Shown: positions 13,847 to 15,755 of the stretch, in pieces
Position numbering within the stretch: the stretch's first letter is position 1
Layout of the letters: every line of letters starts with the position of its first letter
Assembly: GCA_016194725.1 (NCBI GenBank)
Contig: JACQAW010000382.1
Location: 1 to 15,755, forward strand
Reading direction: 5' to 3'
Source of the DNA: Deltaproteobacteria bacterium
GTDB lineage: Bacteria; Bdellovibrionota; UBA1018; UBA923
Length of the DNA: 15,755 nt
Notes under the pieces: model-generated
Database searches by the model: none
What the model saw: only the letters and a program-made list of their open reading frames with translations
What the model was told of the DNA's origin: nothing
Translations under genes and position numbers: made by a program

Positions 13847-13860
13847 TTAACAACTGTTAA
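13847..13860. promoter_or_regulatory. Inverted repeat upstream of the PSHPTM-repeat protein gene
   Basis: TTAACA-AC-TGTTAA is a 6+6 inverted repeat about 62 bases before the ATG at 13785, in the position of a promoter. The minus strand has TTGTTA overlapping it as a possible -35 but no convincing -10. It may be a regulator site; the binding factor is unknown. Confidence 0.35.
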
Positions 13861-13867
13861 TGTTTAG

Positions 13868-13903
13868 ACAAAAAACCCACAATGGAACCAGATCCCGGGG
13901 TGA
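13868..13903 (-). terminator. Weak candidate terminator after the methyltransferase gene
   Basis: On the minus strand, just after the TAA at 13904-13906, ACCC pairs with GGGT and GGA pairs with TCC inside it. Six Ts follow (complement of AAAAAA near 13870-13875). The stem is broken and short, so this is only suggestive. Confidence 0.3.
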
Positions 13904-14743
13904 TTACTTTTTAGTCAGTACGGCGAGGTGCTGGGTCGCGCCGATGTTGCGCGTTTGCGCCTGAGGAACGAAGTCGGCAATCTGCTCGGCGAAGTTCCAG
14001 ATCTTGATGCCCGAAAATCCAGCATGTTCGCAAATAAGCGCGAGGTCCTCGCCTTTGAAATGCAGCAAAGGAAATTCACGAACCAGCTTTACCAGCGCCA
14101 GCAGCGTGGGCGAAGCCGCCGAATACGTCGCGCTGTCGATATAGCTGAAAATGAACCGCCGTTTTCCAGGTCCGCGCGCTGCCGTGGAAAGCAAGACCTC
14201 GAAATCGCGCAGAGCCAGATAATGAATTACACCCTCGGCCACGAAACAGGTATTCAGGGCGGGATCGAATGCGGCGTCGGCCAGCACCCGCACCAGATCG
14301 CAGTCGCGCAGGTCGCTGCCAGCGCGTTGGATCTTTGCCGATGACATTCCCAGCTTACCCAGCAGCGCAAGTTTCGCGGACAGAGTCGTGGGGTGATCGA
14401 TCTCGATCCATTTCACGGCATTCAGTCGCCCCGCAAAGCGATAGGGGCGCATGTCGTAACCCGCGCCCAGGATAACCACCTGCTCGACGCCGTTTTTCTC
14501 GACGGCGTTCAGGATCAGCTCATCGACCGCCCGATGGCGCACGCAGTGAGCGGTTTGCAGTTCGTCAATCGTTCGCCACAGCATGGGCAAAGCAAAACGC
14601 CCGTAGCGAATCAAATTGATTCGCAGGCTGCGCTCGGAAAGCGCGTCGGCATACGGGTCGGTGAGAATGCGACCCTTCTGCACGCGCGCTGATTCCGCCG
14701 CCCGATAAAGCGCGTTTACGCCGGCCAGCAGGGAGCGCTTCAC
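13904..14743 (-). CDS. Leucine carboxyl methyltransferase-family SAM-dependent methyltransferase
   Basis: The 279-residue product belongs to the LCM/PPM1-type class I methyltransferases (Pfam LCM, TIGR00027-like). Seen from GTG 14743: an N-terminal helical cap with ARVQKGRILTDPYA (19-32), SAM motif I VVILGAGYDMRPYRF (G93-A-G, D97, R99), the acidic motif II WIEIDHP (E114, D116), a second Asp motif near GSDLRD (142-147), and FVAEGVIHYL (E170-G171, Y175), the family's EG-x-x-x-YL motif. Bacterial members methylate carboxyl or hydroxyl groups of small molecules, often in secondary metabolism. The frame continues upstream to 14917, but that part only overlaps P450 coding sequence. GTG 14741-14743 has AAGGTGGGGG upstream and overlaps the P450 stop as GTGA, so it is the start and implies translational coupling. 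The substrate is unknown. Confidence 0.87.
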   Translation of the reverse strand: MKRSLLAGVNALYRAAESARVQKGRILTDPYADALSERSLRINLIRYGRFALPMLWRTIDELQTAHCVRHRAVDELILNAVEKNGVEQVVILGAGYDMRPYRFAGRLNAVKWIEIDHPTTLSAKLALLGKLGMSSAKIQRAGSDLRDCDLVRVLADAAFDPALNTCFVAEGVIHYLALRDFEVLLSTAARGPGKRRFIFSYIDSATYSAASPTLLALVKLVREFPLLHFKGEDLALICEHAGFSGIKIWNFAEQIADFVPQAQTRNIGATQHLAVLTKK

Positions 14744-15755
14744 GAGGCCCCCACCTTTAGAGTCTGCACGCGCGCGCGAATGCCGTTGCGGGGTCGCAAG
14801 GTAATGAGCATCTCGGGCTGCGCCGGCGTACCCGCTTGGACTTCGAAACGCACGCGGGTGGCCAGCGTGGCAAGAATGATCTGGGCCTGGAGCAGGGCAA
14901 AGTGTTTGCCAATGCACGCGCGCGCGCCCAGCCCGAAAGGCAGGTAAGCGTTTTTCGGAATAACCGCCTCGGCCTGAGTTTCAAAGCGCTCCGGTTTGAA
15001 GAGCAGCGGTTCCGAGAAATAGTCCTCTCGCCGCTGCAGAAGATAGGTGCTCACCACCACCAGCGCCCCGCGTTTGAGCTCATGCCGGCCTATGCGCACC
15101 GCGCGCCGCGCCTGGCGGCCCAGGCTATGCACAGGTGGATAAAGTCGCATCGATTCCTTGATCGTCTGCAGCGTATAGGGCAGTTGTCCCGCGGCTTCGA
15201 GATTCACCTCGCGGCTGCCTATGCGTTCGCGCACCTCGGCTTGCAGGCGAGCCAGGGGTGCCGGGTGCGTGGCGAGCAGGTACAGCGTCCAGGCCAGCGA
15301 GGTTCCGCTGGTTTCGTGGCCGGCGACAAACAGATTCATCAGCGCGTCGCGAATCTCAAGCGTGCTCAGCTCGAGTCGCACCAGGCTGGTCAGCAGATCG
15401 GGCGGCGGCGAATGCTGCACGCGGCGCGCTTCGATCATCTTGAAGATCATGGTATCGAGAAGCCGTACCGCCGCACGGGTGCCACCCAGGCCCAAGCTGA
15501 GCGGATTTTGAATCCTTGCCGTCAGATGCCGCAATATCTCGGCCACGGCACGGCTGAGCTCATTGGCCTGATCGAGCAGGTTCACCGAAAAAAGAGTCTT
15601 GCCTATGATGTCGAGCGAGAGCTTGAGCATCTCGGCTTCCAGATCGACCTCGGAGTCATGGGCCAGGCGCGCGGCCGCGTCCAGCGCCGCCCGGTGAATC
15701 TGCGCGGCATAATGCCGGTAATGTTGCGGCTGGAAAGCTTCAGAGACGTCGCGGC
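14740..15755 (-). CDS. Cytochrome P450, N-terminus beyond the window
   Basis: The frame is open to the right edge, giving 337 residues of a probable 430-460. Visible P450 hallmarks, numbered from the first complete codon at the edge: I-helix oxygen-activation motif AGHETSG (A144 to G150), K-helix ExxR in KESMRLYPP (E200, R203), FKPERF (252-257), and the heme loop FGLGARACIG with the thiolate ligand Cys280. The wording MRLYPPV and the AGHETS I-helix resemble bacterial class II-like P450s (CYP102/CYP110/CYP120 type) acting on fatty acyl, terpenoid or sterol-like substrates, but the family is not assigned. The usual His before R-x-x-x-Y (VHR) is replaced by LQRREDYF. No redox partner gene is visible here. 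It is followed by a methyltransferase gene with a 4-base overlap, suggesting oxidation then methylation of one compound. Confidence 0.93.
   Translation of the reverse strand, partial: RDVSEAFQPQHYRHYAAQIHRAALDAAARLAHDSEVDLEAEMLKLSLDIIGKTLFSVNLLDQANELSRAVAEILRHLTARIQNPLSLGLGGTRAAVRLLDTMIFKMIEARRVQHSPPPDLLTSLVRLELSTLEIRDALMNLFVAGHETSGTSLAWTLYLLATHPAPLARLQAEVRERIGSREVNLEAAGQLPYTLQTIKESMRLYPPVHSLGRQARRAVRIGRHELKRGALVVVSTYLLQRREDYFSEPLLFKPERFETQAEAVIPKNAYLPFGLGARACIGKHFALLQAQIILATLATRVRFEVQAGTPAQPEMLITLRPRNGIRARVQTLKVGAS

Noticed and set aside
14744..14917. 58-codon upstream extension of the methyltransferase frame
   Set aside because: It overlaps P450 coding sequence including the heme-loop region, shows no methyltransferase character, and the GTG at 14743 has a good ribosome site and a GTGA overlap.

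Overview
This 15.8 kb window reads as ordinary chromosome from a fairly GC-rich Gram-negative bacterium. The evidence is Sec signal peptides, a lipobox lipoprotein, AGGAGG-type ribosome binding sites, and a YceI/pirin/LysR set typical of Proteobacteria. The density of secreted hydrolases and cysteine-bearing exported proteins of unknown family would fit a Bdellovibrionota-like or deltaproteobacterial lineage, but that placement is inference. I find 17 genes. Eleven carry an export signal and one is a multi-pass membrane protein. No tRNA, rRNA, CRISPR array, transposase or phage gene is visible.

Layout. 1-132 (-): start of an S1/P1-type nuclease, cut by the edge. 291-1919 (+): secreted NlpC/P60-like cysteine peptidase with a long cysteine-rich N-terminal part. 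1938-2480 (-): small lipoprotein. 2596-3417 (+): classical SDR oxidoreductase. 3521-4066 (-): small exported protein in an AT-rich patch that continues into a 316-base gap. 4383-5759 (+): exported M28 zinc peptidase of carboxypeptidase Q type. 5769-6467 and 6515-7120 (-): pirin and periplasmic YceI, a probable operon. 7222-8127 (+): divergent LysR regulator, with a perfect 18-bp palindrome in the shared promoter region. 8423-9523 (+): Ser-rich repeat surface protein ending at a strong terminator. 9614-10438 (+): exported unknown whose start may be frameshifted. 10440-10817 and 10814-11989 (-): DUF333-like small exported protein, translationally coupled behind an exported papain-like protease. 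12087-12491 (-): small four-helix membrane protein. 12637-13785 (-): exported PSHPTM-repeat, Tyr-rich protein. 13904-14743 and 14740-15755 (-): LCM-type methyltransferase coupled behind a cytochrome P450 that runs off the right edge.

How the genes work together. Three units look functional: (i) LysR with yceI-pirin, a likely regulator/target pair around the palindrome; (ii) the papain-like protease and its 4-bp-overlapping small partner; (iii) the P450 and methyltransferase, probably successive tailoring steps on a small lipophilic molecule. The rest looks like an envelope and secreted repertoire (nuclease, cell-wall peptidase, metallopeptidase, low-complexity surface proteins) rather than one pathway. 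The best candidates for undescribed biology are the protease/partner pair and the two low-complexity surface proteins flanking it at 8423-13785.
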